From Pelosinus sp. (GTDB lineage Bacteria > Bacillota > Negativicutes > DSM-13327): 64,000 nucleotides of DNA. The DNA is taken from positions 1-64,000 of the forward strand of contig JARBUM010000009.1 in assembly GCA_029239675.1 (NCBI GenBank), written 5' to 3'. A program made the position numbers and the translations under genes. Below are positions 26,469 through 35,146 of this stretch, piece after piece. Numbering within the stretch: the stretch's first letter is position 1; each line of letters opens with the position of its first letter. Under the pieces are notes generated by a model. It was not told where the DNA came from and did no database searches. It saw nothing but the letters and a program-made list of their open reading frames with translations.

Positions 26469-27329
26469 ATGAACAATCTAAAAACAACCTTATTGTTAGC
26501 AGCCCTAACAGGTATATTAATGGCAATTGGTGGCTTATTCGGCGGCAGGTCTGGCGTAGGCATCATGCTTATGGTCTCCTTAGCTATGAACTTAGGGAGT
26601 TATTGGTTTAGTGATAAACTCATTCTGCGCATGTACAGTGCTCGAGAAATTACCGCTGAGCAAGGTCCTGACTTATTCAAAATGGTCGCAAATCTTGCTC
26701 ACAGAGCAAACTTGCCTATGCCGAGAGTCTATGTAATTGATTCCGATGTACCTAACGCCTTTGCCACAGGTCGTAGTCCTCAGTATGGTGTAGTTGCTGT
26801 TACAACAGGAATTATGAAAACTCTGAACTATGACGAACTAGCAGGAGTTATTGCCCATGAATTGGCTCATATTAAGAACCGTGATACACTCATTAGTACT
26901 GTTGTTGCCTCTATCGCAGGTGTTATTACTTGGATTGCCCATATGGCCCAATGGTCAGCTATTTTTGGTATGGGGCGCAGCAATGATGAAGATAATGGGG
27001 GCGGTCTTATCGGCACATTATTTACTATAGTGTTAGCTCCAATAGCTGCAACTCTTATCCAATTGGGAATTTCCCGTTCAAGAGAATATATGGCTGATGA
27101 AATAGGTGGCACAATCTCAAATAATCCATTAGCCTTAGCTAGTGCCTTGGAGAAGATTGATTACTATGCCCAGCACAAAGTATTGCCATCCTCTACACCA
27201 TCTACTTCACATTTATTCATTATTAACCCTTTAAGCGGAACAGGTCAATGGATGTCAAGTTTATTTAGTACCCACCCCGCTACCGCTCAACGTGTAGCTC
27301 GCCTAAGAGAACAAGCCCGTCGAAGCTAA
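26469..27329 (+). CDS. htpX: HtpX membrane zinc metalloprotease
   Basis: This 286-residue M48B protease has two N-terminal membrane segments (about 8-45), the zinc motif H130-E-L-A-H134 and two further hydrophobic segments (about 145-205). The third ligand is probably in the SREYMADE motif after them. HtpX takes part in membrane-protein quality control. Its start follows AAAGGAGG. It is the only gene between the riboswitch and a strong terminator, so the manganese-sensing leader appears to act on htpX alone. Confidence 0.95.
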   Translation: MNNLKTTLLLAALTGILMAIGGLFGGRSGVGIMLMVSLAMNLGSYWFSDKLILRMYSAREITAEQGPDLFKMVANLAHRANLPMPRVYVIDSDVPNAFATGRSPQYGVVAVTTGIMKTLNYDELAGVIAHELAHIKNRDTLISTVVASIAGVITWIAHMAQWSAIFGMGRSNDEDNGGGLIGTLFTIVLAPIAATLIQLGISRSREYMADEIGGTISNNPLALASALEKIDYYAQHKVLPSSTPSTSHLFIINPLSGTGQWMSSLFSTHPATAQRVARLREQARRS

Positions 27330-27337
27330 TTAAAGAG

Positions 27338-27371
27338 AAAACAGCGAGTCTAAATGAAGGCTCGCTGTTTT
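27338..27371 (+). terminator. terminator after htpX
   Basis: AAAACAGCGAG / CTCGCTGTTTT stem with a 12-nt loop and a long T-rich tail (TTTTTCTTTTTT). Confidence 0.9.
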
Positions 27372-27494
27372 TCTTTTTTCTTATCCGCCCTTTTCTCTGT
27401 ATTTTAAAAATGTATATAGTTATTACTCTTCTGTAAATGATAACTTCACTTATATTTTTCTAATATGATACAATAGGTGCAGGAAAATAGCTAT

Positions 27495-27521
27495 ATATAG
27501 TATAATTAAACTATACTATAT
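27495..27521. promoter_or_regulatory. inverted repeat upstream of dapL
   Basis: ATATAGTATA and TATACTATAT are exact complements around a 7-nt spacer, about 100 bp before the dapL start in an AT-rich leader. An operator or promoter overlap is possible, but the composition makes chance occurrence easier. Confidence 0.25.
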
Positions 27522-27621
27522 GTAACTACTGAATAAATAGAAATAGTAACTATCCATATACTATATCAAACTAACAATTCTTTAGTTAAAAAATCAGCAT
27601 ATTATGGAAGGGGCTTGTATT

Positions 27622-28854
27622 ATGGCTTTAATTAATGAGAACTATTTAAAACTCCCTGGCAGTTATTTATTTGCCGAGATCGCAAAAAGAGTCACTGCGT
27701 TTAAAGCAGAGTTTCCAGAAGCAAATATCATCCGATTGGGAATTGGTGATGTTACTAAACCTTTGACTCCTGCCGTAATTGAAAGTTTACACAAGGCAGT
27801 AGATGAAATGGCACAAGCTGAGACATTTCGCGGCTATGGACCAGAGCAAGGTTATAATTTTTTAATCAAAAAAATTATTGAGACCGATTATACCCCTAGA
27901 GGTATTAAACTCGAAGAAGATGAAGTTTTTGTCAGCGATGGCTCCAAAAGCGATGTAGGCAACATTCAAGAAATTTTTGGCATACATAATAAAGTAGCAA
28001 TTACCGATCCTGTATATCCTGTATATTTAGATACAAATGTAATGGCAGGCAGAACTGGTAATTTTTCTAATGGTTTCTTTGAAAATGTTACGTATCTACC
28101 TTGCAACGCAGAAAATAATTTTATCCCAGAGTTACCGACAGAAAAGGTAGACCTCATCTACTTATGTGTTCCTAATAATCCAACAGGAACTACCCTGTCT
28201 AGAACTGAGTTAAAGAAATGGGTTGATTATGCAAAAGCGAACGGCTCTATTATTTTGTTTGATGCTGCCTATGAGGCTTATATACAAGACCCTGAACTTC
28301 CTCACAGCATTTACGAAATTGAAGGTGCTAACGAGGTAGCTATTGAATTTAGATCCTTTTCTAAAACTGCCGGTTTTACCGGTACGCGATGCGCTTTTAC
28401 TGTTGTTCCTAAGACTGTTTTAGCTCTTACTACCAACGGTGAAAAACACCCGCTAAATAAATTGTGGAATCGTAGACAAACTACAAAATTTAATGGCGTG
28501 CCCTACATTATTCAAAAAGGTGCAGAAGCAATTTATAGTCCAGAAGGGCAAGCAGAAATTAAAAGTATCGTTAACTATTACATGGATAATGCAAGAATCA
28601 TTAAGGAAGGCTTAGAAAGCATTGGCATACAGACCTTCGGTGGTGTAAATGCTCCTTATATTTGGCTGAAAACACCTAAAGGACTGGATTCTTGGTCCTT
28701 CTTTGATAAACTCCTCCACGAAGTACATATTGTAGGTACTCCTGGTACAGGTTTTGGTCCATCTGGAGAAGGATATTTTAGACTGACTGCTTTCGGTAAT
28801 AAAGAAGCTACTATTGAAGCCATCGAAAGAATTAAAACTAAATTAAGTTTATAA
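27622..28854 (+). CDS. dapL: LL-diaminopimelate aminotransferase
   Basis: About 410 residues of PLP fold-type I aminotransferase: N-terminal [20 protein letters not shown] typical of Dap[16 protein letters not shown] and the lysine-bearing [13 protein letters not shown]. It converts tetrahydrodipicolinate directly to LL-diaminopimelate for lysine and peptidoglycan, bypassing DapC/D/E. The ATG at 27622 follows GGAAGGGG with suitable spacing; an upstream ATG at 27604 overlaps that site and is unlikely. Monocistronic with a strong terminator. Confidence 0.95.
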   Translation: MALINENYLKLPGSYLFAEIAKRVTAFKAEFPEANIIRLGIGDVTKPLTPAVIESLHKAVDEMAQAETFRGYGPEQGYNFLIKKIIETDYTPRGIKLEEDEVFVSDGSKSDVGNIQEIFGIHNKVAITDPVYPVYLDTNVMAGRTGNFSNGFFENVTYLPCNAENNFIPELPTEKVDLIYLCVPNNPTGTTLSRTELKKWVDYAKANGSIILFDAAYEAYIQDPELPHSIYEIEGANEVAIEFRSFSKTAGFTGTRCAFTVVPKTVLALTTNGEKHPLNKLWNRRQTTKFNGVPYIIQKGAEAIYSPEGQAEIKSIVNYYMDNARIIKEGLESIGIQTFGGVNAPYIWLKTPKGLDSWSFFDKLLHEVHIVGTPGTGFGPSGEGYFRLTAFGNKEATIEAIERIKTKLSL

Positions 28855-28859
28855 GATAA

Positions 28860-28889
28860 AAAAAGAGAGCCCTTCGGCTCTCTTTTTTT
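28860..28889. terminator. terminator between dapL and the YhaM-like gene
   Basis: GAGAGCC-CTTC-GGCTCTC, a UUCG-type stable loop, with seven T residues on the plus side and an A run on the other; it can act in both directions. Confidence 0.92.
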
Positions 28890-28892
28890 ATC

Positions 28893-29867
28893 TTATTCTA
28901 TATCTTCCCTAATGTTTTTGATTGCTGATTTATATAACTTTCTATTATTCAACAACCAAACCTTATCAGAGAAATGCCCATCTTCCACTTTATCTAAAGC
29001 CCGCCCCATATCATACATTCTTGCATCCATCATATCCAGATAATGAAGTATTTCAGCCTCAGGTATCATTGGTCTTTTTGGGCTACCAAACTCTGGTTCA
29101 TAATGATGTGATAAGATCATATGTTGTAAAAGCAAAGATACTTCTGGATCTGCCCCCACCTCTACAGCCGTCTGATCAATCATTTTTATTCCTTGGATAA
29201 TATGCCCTAGGAGTTCTCCCTCTACCGTATACTCAGAGACAATCCCTAATTCACTAGCATTCATTTCCGCTATTTTAGCAATGTCATGCACAATAATTCC
29301 GGCAAAGAGTAAGTCTCGATTCAGACTCACATACACTTCACTTACCTTTTCCCCCATTTTCAGCATGGTGGTAATATGGTACAAAAGACCCGAACGAACT
29401 GCATGGTGATTTTGTTTTGCCGCTGGGTATAACAACAACTTTTCCTTATTGCTAATAACGAGAGTACTCACAATTTTAGCCACATCAGAATTTTTGATCA
29501 TACCTATATATTTTTCAATTTCAGCAAACATGGCTTCTGGGCTATAAGGAGCAACTGGCACAAATTCGCCAATATCCAAGGCGTCTTCCTCTGTAGCTAC
29601 CCTAATTTTATCAATCTTAAGCTGTAATTTGTTCTGCCATTCGGAAACGCTTCCTCGTATCCTAACTAACTGATTAGCAGTATAGTGGGGTTCCGTTTCT
29701 GTGCTATGATCCCACAGTTTCCCATTGATGTCACCCGTCTGATCGACAAGTGTTAAATCAAGATAGCTTTTATTATTACTAGTTGTTTTATATTCCGCGG
29801 CCTTAACCAGAAAAAAGTTCTGAATTTGGTCACCCGACTGAAAGTCTCTAATTTTTTTTGTTTCCAT
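28893..29867 (-). CDS. YhaM-type 3'-5' exoribonuclease (OB fold plus HD domain)
   Basis: A 324-residue protein: an N-terminal OB-fold nucleic-acid-binding domain (about 15-95, YLDLTLVDQTGDINGKLWD) and an HD domain (about 150-300) with GLLYHITTML, the HD pair in IVHDIAKI and LLQHMILSHH. YhaM enzymes trim RNA or DNA 3' ends with Mn. Residue order and length (about 310-325) fit. It lies 2 bp after the TRIC gene and is probably cotranscribed with it and the MgtC-like gene. Confidence 0.9.
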   Translation of the reverse strand: METKKIRDFQSGDQIQNFFLVKAAEYKTTSNNKSYLDLTLVDQTGDINGKLWDHSTETEPHYTANQLVRIRGSVSEWQNKLQLKIDKIRVATEEDALDIGEFVPVAPYSPEAMFAEIEKYIGMIKNSDVAKIVSTLVISNKEKLLLYPAAKQNHHAVRSGLLYHITTMLKMGEKVSEVYVSLNRDLLFAGIIVHDIAKIAEMNASELGIVSEYTVEGELLGHIIQGIKMIDQTAVEVGADPEVSLLLQHMILSHHYEPEFGSPKRPMIPEAEILHYLDMMDARMYDMGRALDKVEDGHFSDKVWLLNNRKLYKSAIKNIREDIE

Positions 29868-29869
29868 TC

Positions 29870-30508
29870 TTACTCTCCCATACTCTCGTACTTTTCATTC
29901 CTCTTTGCGCCAATTACCGGAAAATTAATATCATACTTCATACAAACCATCCGAATACATACAGTGACAAAAAAGCATAAATACATGGGGCCGCTCCCTG
30001 ACAGGAAGGGTTTCGAATAGAAAAAACATACAGCACCTGCAATAGAAGCTACTGCATATACTTCTTTTTGAAAAATGAAGGGAATCTCTCGTACAAACAT
30101 ATCACGGATAAGTCCACCGCCTACCCCACTTAATACGGCCATCGTCACCGTAATAAATAACCTATGATATTCATATATAAATGACATATTAGCACCGGCT
30201 GCCGTAAAAGCCCCTAGTCCTACTGCATCACAGATCAAAATAACATTATTAAATTTATTAATCCACTCATAGCCTACACATACAATAATGGCTGTAAGTA
30301 AACTTATAATTGTAAATAAAGGATAGACAAAAGCTGTGGGCGGATTAATACCAATTAAAACATCCCGTACAATACCTCCACCTACCGCTGTAGTCAGTGC
30401 CAGCATAAACACGCCAAAGAGGTCCAATTTCTTATGAATCGCCATCAAAGCTCCTGCTGCTGCAAAAGCAATTGTGCCAATCACTTCAATTACATTTAAT
30501 ACATCCAT
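29870..30508 (-). CDS. TRIC-family (UPF0126) cation channel protein
   Basis: A 212-residue membrane protein with seven hydrophobic segments in two repeats. Each repeat contains the family glycine motif (GGGIVRDVLIG and GVGGGLIRDMFV). Bacterial TRIC homologues form trimeric K/Na-conducting channels; the physiological role is unclear. It is followed at once by the YhaM-like gene and preceded by the MgtC-like gene. Confidence 0.88.
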   Translation of the reverse strand: MDVLNVIEVIGTIAFAAAGALMAIHKKLDLFGVFMLALTTAVGGGIVRDVLIGINPPTAFVYPLFTIISLLTAIIVCVGYEWINKFNNVILICDAVGLGAFTAAGANMSFIYEYHRLFITVTMAVLSGVGGGLIRDMFVREIPFIFQKEVYAVASIAGAVCFFYSKPFLSGSGPMYLCFFVTVCIRMVCMKYDINFPVIGAKRNEKYESMGE

Positions 30509-30547
30509 TCTACTTACTCCTTACTATTGAGAAAATCACTTTAACAA

Positions 30548-31255
30548 CTAATCTGCATCATTATCTACATTATCCATAATGCGCCAGCTCACCGCATTAA
30601 CAGATGCTTCTATGCTCAAACGACTCACAATCAACTCCATTGATTTATCCGTGCGCTTATTGGCAACAAATTGAGCAACGACTTCTACCATCTCGGAGTT
30701 CTCTAAGTCCTCGCTATGAATCGCTCTTAACATCAATGGTTCCTCATGTACGATATGAAGTAATAAGTTCCGTACATGAACTTCTCCTTCAGCACGGCAT
30801 ACTGCACGAAAGAAATATCGTATTTCTGTATCTTCCATAAGCATCGGCTTATCGTTAAGTCTACGGGCTAAAGGCCTTAGCAGCACATTGGCAGCCAAGA
30901 TAACTACTGCACCAATAAACGCCTGCACAATAAAGCCCATCCCTGTTAATGTACCCACTGCAGCCACGCACCACATGGTTGCCGCCGTGTTCATACCACG
31001 AACATTTAAACCATCACGCATAATAACCCCAGCCCCTAGAAAGCCGATGCCCGTAACGACTTGAGCAGCAATTCGCGTGGGGCTTGTCCCATCTGGAACC
31101 ATTAAGCCTAGCATAACAAACATGGCAGAACCTATACAAACCAATGCATTTGTCCGAATCCCCGCCATACGTTGCCTTCTTTGACGTTCAAAACCAATGG
31201 CCGCGCCAAAAAATAAGGCCATACCTAAGCGCAAGGTAAACTCCAGCCAATCCAC
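30548..31255 (-). CDS. MgtC/SapB-family membrane protein
   Basis: A 235-residue protein. Residues 1-140 hold the MgtC core of about four membrane segments with the conserved GAAIGFERQRR and RTNALVCIGSAMF. The remainder is a soluble ACT-like domain. Non-virulence MgtC-family proteins are linked to Mg homeostasis or membrane potential. It leads the unit with TRIC (39-bp gap); both concern ion handling, which supports a shared transcript. Confidence 0.9.
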   Translation of the reverse strand: MDWLEFTLRLGMALFFGAAIGFERQRRQRMAGIRTNALVCIGSAMFVMLGLMVPDGTSPTRIAAQVVTGIGFLGAGVIMRDGLNVRGMNTAATMWCVAAVGTLTGMGFIVQAFIGAVVILAANVLLRPLARRLNDKPMLMEDTEIRYFFRAVCRAEGEVHVRNLLLHIVHEEPLMLRAIHSEDLENSEMVEVVAQFVANKRTDKSMELIVSRLSIEASVNAVSWRIMDNVDNDAD

Positions 31256-31297
31256 AGTTCCACCACCTTTCTATTCTATACGTATTCTATATCATTG

Positions 31298-31900
31298 CTA
31301 CCTTTTCTTCAACTCTTGATGGCGAAAACAATGAGCTACATGGTCATTGACCATACCAACTGCCTGCATATAGGCATAACAAATCGTCGGACCCACAAAA
31401 GAAAATCCTTTTTTCTTTAAAGCTCTGCTCATTGCATCTGATTCAGGAGTTTGAGTCGGAACTTCTTGCAAAGAAGACCAATTATTTTGTCTAGGCTTGC
31501 CACCAACAAATTGCCAAATATAATTTGAAAAACTGCCAGTATCTGCTTGTACTTGCAAAAAGGCATTGGCATTTTTTACGATAGCCGACATTTTCAGTGA
31601 ATTACGAATCAGCCTAGTATCAGACATCAATTGTAACATTTTTTCCGTATCATAAACAGCAATTTTGGCAGCTGTAAATTCATCCAGCACTTCACGATAG
31701 AATTCACGTTTCTTTAATATGGTAATCCAGCTCAAGCCAGCCTGCAATCCTTCTAAAATGAGAAACTCAAATAGTACATCATCATCATACTGAGGCACTC
31801 CCCACTCCTTGTCATGATATTCTTGGTATAAAAGATCAGCCGTCACCCAGCCACACCGCTGTTTCTCATGAGAAGTACATAGTACATCCGTTTTTTCCAT
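31298..31900 (-). CDS. tag: DNA-3-methyladenine glycosylase I
   Basis: A 200-residue helix-hairpin-helix-superfamily glycosylase that removes 3-methyladenine from alkylated DNA. The Tag zinc and base-pocket signature is present: RCGWV near the N-terminus, YHDKEWGVP, GLQAGLSWITIL and the C-terminal NDHVAHCFRH supplying His/Cys zinc ligands. It lies between the nif terminator and the MgtC unit and is not obviously tied to either. Confidence 0.94.
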   Translation of the reverse strand: MEKTDVLCTSHEKQRCGWVTADLLYQEYHDKEWGVPQYDDDVLFEFLILEGLQAGLSWITILKKREFYREVLDEFTAAKIAVYDTEKMLQLMSDTRLIRNSLKMSAIVKNANAFLQVQADTGSFSNYIWQFVGGKPRQNNWSSLQEVPTQTPESDAMSRALKKKGFSFVGPTICYAYMQAVGMVNDHVAHCFRHQELKKR

Positions 31901-31992
31901 ATAACTACCCCTATCAACTCTTTTATCATCCTACTGATCTATAAATCGCCCTTCCCTACTTCCATATCAAATTCATAAATTCCTGCATAGAA

Positions 31993-32038
31993 AAAGTCCA
32001 AGGCCGCTTGCTCTATAAAGCAAGCCTCCTTGGACTTT
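31993..32038 (-). terminator. terminator of the nif operon
   Basis: Two stacked stems, AAAGTCCAAGG / CCTTGGACTTT and GCTTGC / GCAAGC, are followed on the minus strand by a T run. It lies 21 bp after the nifV-alpha stop codon. Confidence 0.9.
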
Positions 32039-32059
32039 GTGAAAAGAATCGATGATCGC

Positions 32060-32938
32060 CTAAGCTATTTTATTGGTATCATTGACAACAAAAGTACTAC
32101 CAATGATTGGCTTGTAGGGAAACACACTCTTGCCAATAGCCTCCATCACCAAGTTACTTAAGTGGGAAAAGTTACTTACATTAACATGGCAATTCATGCC
32201 ATACACTACCTGCAACCCAGCAACAACTTCTTCTAATGCTGCATTTCCCGCCCGCTCACCAATGCCCCCTATAGTGGCACTTGCCAGTTCAGCGCCAGCA
32301 GCAAGAGCTGTTAACGTATTGGCATTGGCTAGACCAAAATCATTATGCATATGAACTTCAATGGGTAAAGGACAACGGGGAATTAACTCCTGAAAAATAC
32401 TATGGACAGCAAGAGGATGCAGACAACCTACCGTGTCCGCGTAACGAATACGGGTTGCTCCCAATTTTGCCGCAACTTCTGCAACTTGCAAGAAATATTC
32501 CCGATCCCCCCGTGAAGCATCCTCTGCCCCTACAGAAACAGTGCAACCAAAGCTTTGTGCCAGCAATATGGATTCTTCTAGACGCTCCAACACCCACTCC
32601 CTGCTCTTTTTCAACTTTTGTTCAATATGAAGATCAGAAACAGGAACCGAAATATGCAAATCGGAAAAGCCACAAGAAACAGAAGCCAGAATGTCCTCTT
32701 TAAGAGCACGATTCCAGGCAATAATCTTAGCTTGCAGCGGAGCAGACAAAATTAGTCTCATAGCTTCTTGCTCTTCTTCTCCCATGGCAGGAACTCCTGC
32801 CTCAATCCAGGTAACTCCCGCCGTATCTAATGCAGTAGCAATGATTACTTTGTCCTGAGCAGAGAAAACAATGCCAGGCGACTGCTCTCCATCTCTAAGG
32901 GTGGTATCCACAATTTCAATTGATCTTGATTTCTGCAT
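32060..32938 (-). CDS. nifVa: homocitrate synthase alpha subunit (catalytic TIM barrel)
   Basis: About 292 residues covering the N-terminal, catalytic half of NifV. It has the substrate/metal loop VDTTLRDGEQSPG, the HMHNDFG metal histidines and GGIGERAGNA, and ends at IIGSTFVVNDTNKIA without the C-terminal half. Normal NifV has about 380 residues. With the adjacent omega gene it should form homocitrate from acetyl-CoA and 2-oxoglutarate for FeMo-co. The omega-before-alpha order matches Clostridium pasteurianum. The second ATG (32938) suits the AAGGGGAG site best. Confidence 0.9.
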   Translation of the reverse strand: MQKSRSIEIVDTTLRDGEQSPGIVFSAQDKVIIATALDTAGVTWIEAGVPAMGEEEQEAMRLILSAPLQAKIIAWNRALKEDILASVSCGFSDLHISVPVSDLHIEQKLKKSREWVLERLEESILLAQSFGCTVSVGAEDASRGDREYFLQVAEVAAKLGATRIRYADTVGCLHPLAVHSIFQELIPRCPLPIEVHMHNDFGLANANTLTALAAGAELASATIGGIGERAGNAALEEVVAGLQVVYGMNCHVNVSNFSHLSNLVMEAIGKSVFPYKPIIGSTFVVNDTNKIA

Positions 32939-33010
32939 AGCCATCTCCCCTTCATTTATACTAACTATTTTAAAAAATACGGCTAAACACCAGCAATAAC
33001 ATGTTGATGC

Positions 33011-34096
33011 TTAACCTTCAGATGGCCAAGTTCCTCTATTGGGGTCAGATAACATAGCTTTGTATAGATTCCATAGTATATGGTCCTCTACTTGCCTTTT
33101 CTGCGCCACAGCTAACTTCCGTACCTGCTTTAATAAGAAGCTCGCATCACCCGTGGATAATCTTATATTCTCATAACGAAATTTAGCTTTTATAGATGCT
33201 GTCCCTGAATGTTTGCCAATTACCAGCTTTCTTTCCAAGCCAACTTCTTCTGGAGAGAAAGCTTCATACAAGATAGGGTTTTTGATCATTCCATCCACAT
33301 GGATTCCAGACTCATGAGCAAAAATATCTTGCCCAATGATGGCTTTTGTGCTGGGAACCATTATTTCTATCGCAGAAAGAATTTGTGAACATAACTGGGC
33401 TAATGATTGGGTATCTTCTGTCCTATCTCCCAATAACCGTTTTTTTGCCATGATAAGTTCTTCTAATGCAGCATGCCCCTGTAATCCTATGCCAGCTATT
33501 GATACTGCAATCCTTTTCACTCCTATTTGATAAGCTGCTAAAGCGTTAGCGGTTGCCAATCCATAGGCATTATGTCCATGAAATTCTAGAGGAACAGGAA
33601 TTTTATGTTTTAGCAAAGCCAATATCCGAGAAGTTGTCAGAGGATCAAGCAAGCTATCTTTATCACCATAAATAAAATTCCCAATTCCATCAATGGGAAT
33701 ATCCCGCCAAAGAAGATCCATTTCTTCCACAGAAAATTGTGATGCATTTTGAACACAGATTCCTATATTCATTCTTCGTCTTTGGGCGGTAAAAAAGGCA
33801 GTACAGACTTGGTTGCTTAAGCCTTGTCCTAAATAAGGAGCACAATCAATAATAATATCTTTAAATCCTAGTTTATAGGCCAGTTCTACCTCTTCTACCG
33901 TACCATTAACTTTTCCCCTCATTTGTTGCCGCTGAGTTAAGTTCAATTGTGGTAAACCGTTTTTTTCCCAGTCAGTTACTTTAACCTCTATCACATTTAT
34001 AGGGATTTTCTCCAGCAGTTGCATTAAACGCTCTATCTTTTCCTTATCGATTCCTCTCCTTACTCCTTCTAGCAAAGTTTGATCTACCCACATCAT
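33011..34096 (-). CDS. nifVo: homocitrate synthase omega subunit
   Basis: A 361-residue protein with a degenerate barrel (VDQTLLEGVRRG where catalytic NifV has DTTLRDGEQ; EFHGHNAYG retained). It carries the C-terminal half missing from the alpha subunit: GQDIFAHESGIHVDG, EAFSPEEVGLERKLVIGKHSG and a helical tail. The missing Arg-Asp-Gly-Glu loop implies no independent catalysis, so it is inferred to complement the alpha subunit. Its ATG overlaps the end of the AnfO-family gene by 4 bp, showing tight coupling. Confidence 0.88.
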   Translation of the reverse strand: MMWVDQTLLEGVRRGIDKEKIERLMQLLEKIPINVIEVKVTDWEKNGLPQLNLTQRQQMRGKVNGTVEEVELAYKLGFKDIIIDCAPYLGQGLSNQVCTAFFTAQRRRMNIGICVQNASQFSVEEMDLLWRDIPIDGIGNFIYGDKDSLLDPLTTSRILALLKHKIPVPLEFHGHNAYGLATANALAAYQIGVKRIAVSIAGIGLQGHAALEELIMAKKRLLGDRTEDTQSLAQLCSQILSAIEIMVPSTKAIIGQDIFAHESGIHVDGMIKNPILYEAFSPEEVGLERKLVIGKHSGTASIKAKFRYENIRLSTGDASFLLKQVRKLAVAQKRQVEDHILWNLYKAMLSDPNRGTWPSEG

Positions 34097-34722
34097 TTTT
34101 CACAACCTCTTTTACGAATATAAATATGGGTTTCAGTAGGTGCTGTTTTTTCTACCCTGCCAATCAAACGACCAGCAGTCAACTCACTTTCTAGCCAAGG
34201 AGGAATATGGTTGCAAAAAATCTCTAGGCTATAGAATTTGCCTTGCCGTAAAAAAGGTAAAAGTACCTGCTTTGATGTTATTCCATTACCATTTTCTTGA
34301 ATTTCTTTAATTGATATATAATAATCCCCATTTCCCTTTTCTTGTGGGACAGGGATAGGCTGATTATTTGGTAATTGATTGTCACTCAGTTTTTCAGCTT
34401 CTTTACCCAATACATACTCTAAACATTCCAAGGGACTTCCTTCGAACTCCCAAATACTGCATTGTTTCTTTTCTAATTCAAAGTAAGGTACCCCAACAAC
34501 TGACTTTCCGATAAAAATCCTGCATTGATCTAAGAACAGAATGACCTCGGCCATCTGTCGACGTAATCCGATCATGCCAGCTTGCTTATCCAAGGATATT
34601 TCTTTCTCTCTTATTACCTGCCAAGTCTCTTGTATTTTCTCATAAATAACAATAGAGCTAGCATCATAGAAAGAGCTGATTATACCATTATCATTAATAC
34701 AAACTGCAATATTCTCATCCAT
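34093..34722 (-). CDS. AnfO-family nitrogenase accessory protein
   Basis: About 209 residues, from an ATG at 34722 behind AAAGGAG. The N-terminal half fits the AnfO family named from Fe-only nitrogenase loci (IAVCINDNGIISSFYD, VIREKEISLD, CRIFIGKSVVGVPYFELE). The C-terminal half has SKQVLLPFLRQGKFYSLEIFC and ends in a basic CEK tail. No anfHDGK genes are in the window and the neighbours are Mo-type nif genes, so a role in this system, perhaps in cofactor handling, is inferred. It overlaps nifV-omega. Confidence 0.78.
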   Translation of the reverse strand: MDENIAVCINDNGIISSFYDASSIVIYEKIQETWQVIREKEISLDKQAGMIGLRRQMAEVILFLDQCRIFIGKSVVGVPYFELEKKQCSIWEFEGSPLECLEYVLGKEAEKLSDNQLPNNQPIPVPQEKGNGDYYISIKEIQENGNGITSKQVLLPFLRQGKFYSLEIFCNHIPPWLESELTAGRLIGRVEKTAPTETHIYIRKRGCEK

Positions 34723-34818
34723 AGCAAGAACTCCTTTCGCTCTCATCTAGCACCATACTTAAAAAGAATATACTAAAGAATTTTACATTATATAGACACA
34801 TGCTATTGGACGTTATAC

Positions 34819-35130
34819 CTAAATTGCTAAATGAGCTACAACGTTGCCGCCTTCAATATGTTCTTCCATAATCGTCTCTACATCACCAATAGTAACGCCT
34901 TTATACCAAACACCGCCAGGATATACCACCACTACAGGCCCTTGCTCACAAATACCGAAACAGCCTGTATTATTTACAAACACTTCGCCTCCTAAATCTC
35001 GCTCCTCAATTTCCTCTATGAATTTCGCAACCAGATCCACGCCGCCTTTCGTATGGCAGTAACCTTTCTGTTGACCATTAGCTCTTGAGCTGGTACAAAC
35101 GAAAATATGGAATTTTGGTTTATTCATCAT
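34819..35130 (-). CDS. thioredoxin-like [2Fe-2S] ferredoxin
   Basis: A 103-residue protein of the C. pasteurianum 2Fe-2S ferredoxin type. Cluster ligand candidates are the Cys in FVCTSSR, the Cys in KGYCHTKGG, and the pair in NTGCFGICEQGP. This family interacts with nitrogenase in clostridia and Azotobacter. Its place, 16 bp after nifB and before the AnfO-family gene, supports a nitrogen-fixation role. Two adjacent ATGs follow AAAGGAAGG. Confidence 0.88.
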   Translation of the reverse strand: MMNKPKFHIFVCTSSRANGQQKGYCHTKGGVDLVAKFIEEIEERDLGGEVFVNNTGCFGICEQGPVVVVYPGGVWYKGVTIGDVETIMEEHIEGGNVVAHLAI

Positions 35131-35146
35131 TATTTTTTCCTTCCTT

